Positions 5,081 to 6,171 of a stretch of DNA of 6,171 bases are shown here, one piece after another. Within the stretch, counting starts at the first letter, position 1, and each line of letters begins with the position of its first letter. This stretch comes from UBA3792 sp946185305 (GTDB taxonomy: Bacteria; Bacillota; Clostridia; Christensenellales; CAG-138). Below the pieces are notes generated by a model. The model had not been told where the DNA came from. It saw only the letters and a list, made by a program, of their open reading frames with translations, and made no database searches. The DNA lies in contig CAMHJE010000147.1 of NCBI GenBank assembly GCA_946185305.1, forward strand, positions 1 to 6,171, written 5' to 3'. Made by a program: the position numbers and the translations under genes.

Positions 5081-6171
5081 ATGCTGCATCGTAAAATTCA
5101 ATCGTACATAGAGAGCTATTTACAATCCAACTCCAATAAAATCCTGATTATTGACGGTGCAAGACAGATTGGCAAGACCTTTATTATTCGTCATATCGGG
5201 CAGCGTCTTTTCGAGAACTATATTGAGTTGAACTTTGTTGAGGATATAGACGGTCCCAAACTGTTTGAACAGGTTCGGACGGTTAAGGATTTCTATTTTC
5301 AGGTCAGCATGATCGCCGGTGAAAAAATGGGCGATAAAAAGAACACGCTGGTTTTCCTGGACGAGATACAGGCGTATCCTCACCTGTTGACCATGTTGAA
5401 GTTTCTGAAACAAGACGACAGATTCACTTATATTGCCAGCGGCTCCTTGCTCGGTGTAACCCTTCGAAAGACAACCTCGATCCCGATGGGAAGCATCGAA
5501 ATCAAGCGTATGTTCCCATTAGACTTTGAGGAATTTCTGCTGGCGAACGGTTTTAGCCAATTTGCCGTTGACGCCATGCGAGAGAAATTTCTTGCAAAGG
5601 AGAGTTTGGATGCGGCGGCGCATGAAAAGGTTCTGGATCTGTTCAAGAAGTATCTGCTGATCGGCGGGCTTCCCGATGCGGTGAATTCTTTTATTGCAGA
5701 TACCAACATTGTAAATGTGCGAACGATACAAAATACAATTCGTGCGTTCTATGCGGACGACGCAGCAAAATATGAAGAAGACAGCAACCGTAAGCTGAAA
5801 ATCCGCAGAATCTACGATCTGATCCCATCCAATATGGAGAACAAGAAGAAGCGGATGGTGTTCCAAGAGATCGAGAATACGCGCGGCAAACGCTTTTCGG
5901 ACTATCAGGATGAGTTCGAGTATCTGATTTCCGCAGGCATTGCACTGGACGTCAACGCGATCTCCAATCCGGTATTTCCATTGTCGCAGTCGGCCGGAAA
6001 GAATCTGCTGAAACTCTATCTGAACGACGTGGGACTCTTGACGGGGGTTCTGTACGGAAATAATATCCGGGCAGTTTTGGATGATGAAGCGGGGATCAAC
6101 CTCGGTTCTGTGTATGAAAGCGTGGTAGCGCAGGAATTGATCGCTCATGGGCACAAACTGTTCTACTATGA
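5081..6171 (+). CDS. AAA-family ATPase with DUF4143-type C-terminus (3' end outside window)
   Basis: 363 codons are visible with no stop. ATG 5081 follows GGAGG (5071-5075) by 5 nt, a strong start. The N-terminal ATPase domain (AAA_14 type) has Walker A GARQIGKT at 26-33, Walker B LVFLDE at 90-95 and a sensor-like YIASGS at 117-122. It is followed by MFPLDFEEFL, the hallmark of this family. From about residue 235 the protein moves into a DUF4143 region, ending in the window with VYESVVAQELIAHGHKLFYY. In known relatives this is where a PD-(D/E)XK nuclease-like fold lies, and the Glu of YESVVAQEL fits its conserved acid. Typical members are about 400-450 residues, so perhaps 50-90 are missing. 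Such proteins are common, often multicopy, accessory genes in Clostridia and Bacteroidetes with poorly known roles, perhaps in DNA handling or defence. Nucleotide binding is secure; nuclease activity is not. Confidence 0.93.
   Translation, partial: MLHRKIQSYIESYLQSNSNKILIIDGARQIGKTFIIRHIGQRLFENYIELNFVEDIDGPKLFEQVRTVKDFYFQVSMIAGEKMGDKKNTLVFLDEIQAYPHLLTMLKFLKQDDRFTYIASGSLLGVTLRKTTSIPMGSIEIKRMFPLDFEEFLLANGFSQFAVDAMREKFLAKESLDAAAHEKVLDLFKKYLLIGGLPDAVNSFIADTNIVNVRTIQNTIRAFYADDAAKYEEDSNRKLKIRRIYDLIPSNMENKKKRMVFQEIENTRGKRFSDYQDEFEYLISAGIALDVNAISNPVFPLSQSAGKNLLKLYLNDVGLLTGVLYGNNIRAVLDDEAGINLGSVYESVVAQELIAHGHKLFYY

Overview
The window looks like a piece of a moderately GC-rich Clostridia-type Firmicutes chromosome, perhaps a gut Oscillospirales or Eubacteriales relative. 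This is inferred from protein style: a short-signal lipoprotein ending in an INAIDGS motif, Firmicutes-like GlmS and GuaA, strong GGAGG-type ribosome binding sites, and an AAA/DUF4143 ATPase. No rRNA or marker gene allows a firmer placement. All convincing genes are on the + strand.

Layout. Bases 3-143 are the last 46 codons of a probable glycerophosphodiester phosphodiesterase, closed by an intrinsic terminator at 187-221. Bases 215-906 form a long gene-poor stretch. It holds one doubtful small ORF (348-530), a long-range base-paired element (533-621), a second terminator-like hairpin (672-704), a 16-bp near-perfect inverted repeat (715-780) and a weak promoter candidate. Next is a complete lipoprotein gene of unknown function (907-2346). 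Directly at its stop codon begins the 3' 40% of glmS (2348-3097), lacking its glutaminase domain, its start and the phosphosugar-binding SQSGET loop. It is followed 5 nt later by a complete guaA (3103-4644, GMP synthase). After an AT-rich non-coding spacer (4645-5080), an AAA-family ATPase with a DUF4143-type C-terminus starts at 5081 and runs off the window. Its promoter is overlapped by a perfect 15-bp inverted repeat.

How the parts relate. Lipoprotein, glmS remnant and guaA run in one direction with no visible terminator or promoter between them, so guaA may now be read from the lipoprotein promoter. In the ancestral arrangement glmS and guaA, both glutamine amidotransferases, were probably translationally coupled: the guaA Shine-Dalgarno lies inside the last glmS codons. 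The sharp join between an intact lipoprotein gene and the middle of glmS is the most unusual thing here. It is either a recent deletion or rearrangement, or an assembly chimera. The remnant has no in-frame stop, so the event is recent or the join is artificial.

I see no clear multi-gene novel system. The best candidates for something undescribed are regulatory: the operator-like palindrome at the ATPase promoter and the structured, inverted-repeat-rich leader region before the lipoprotein gene.
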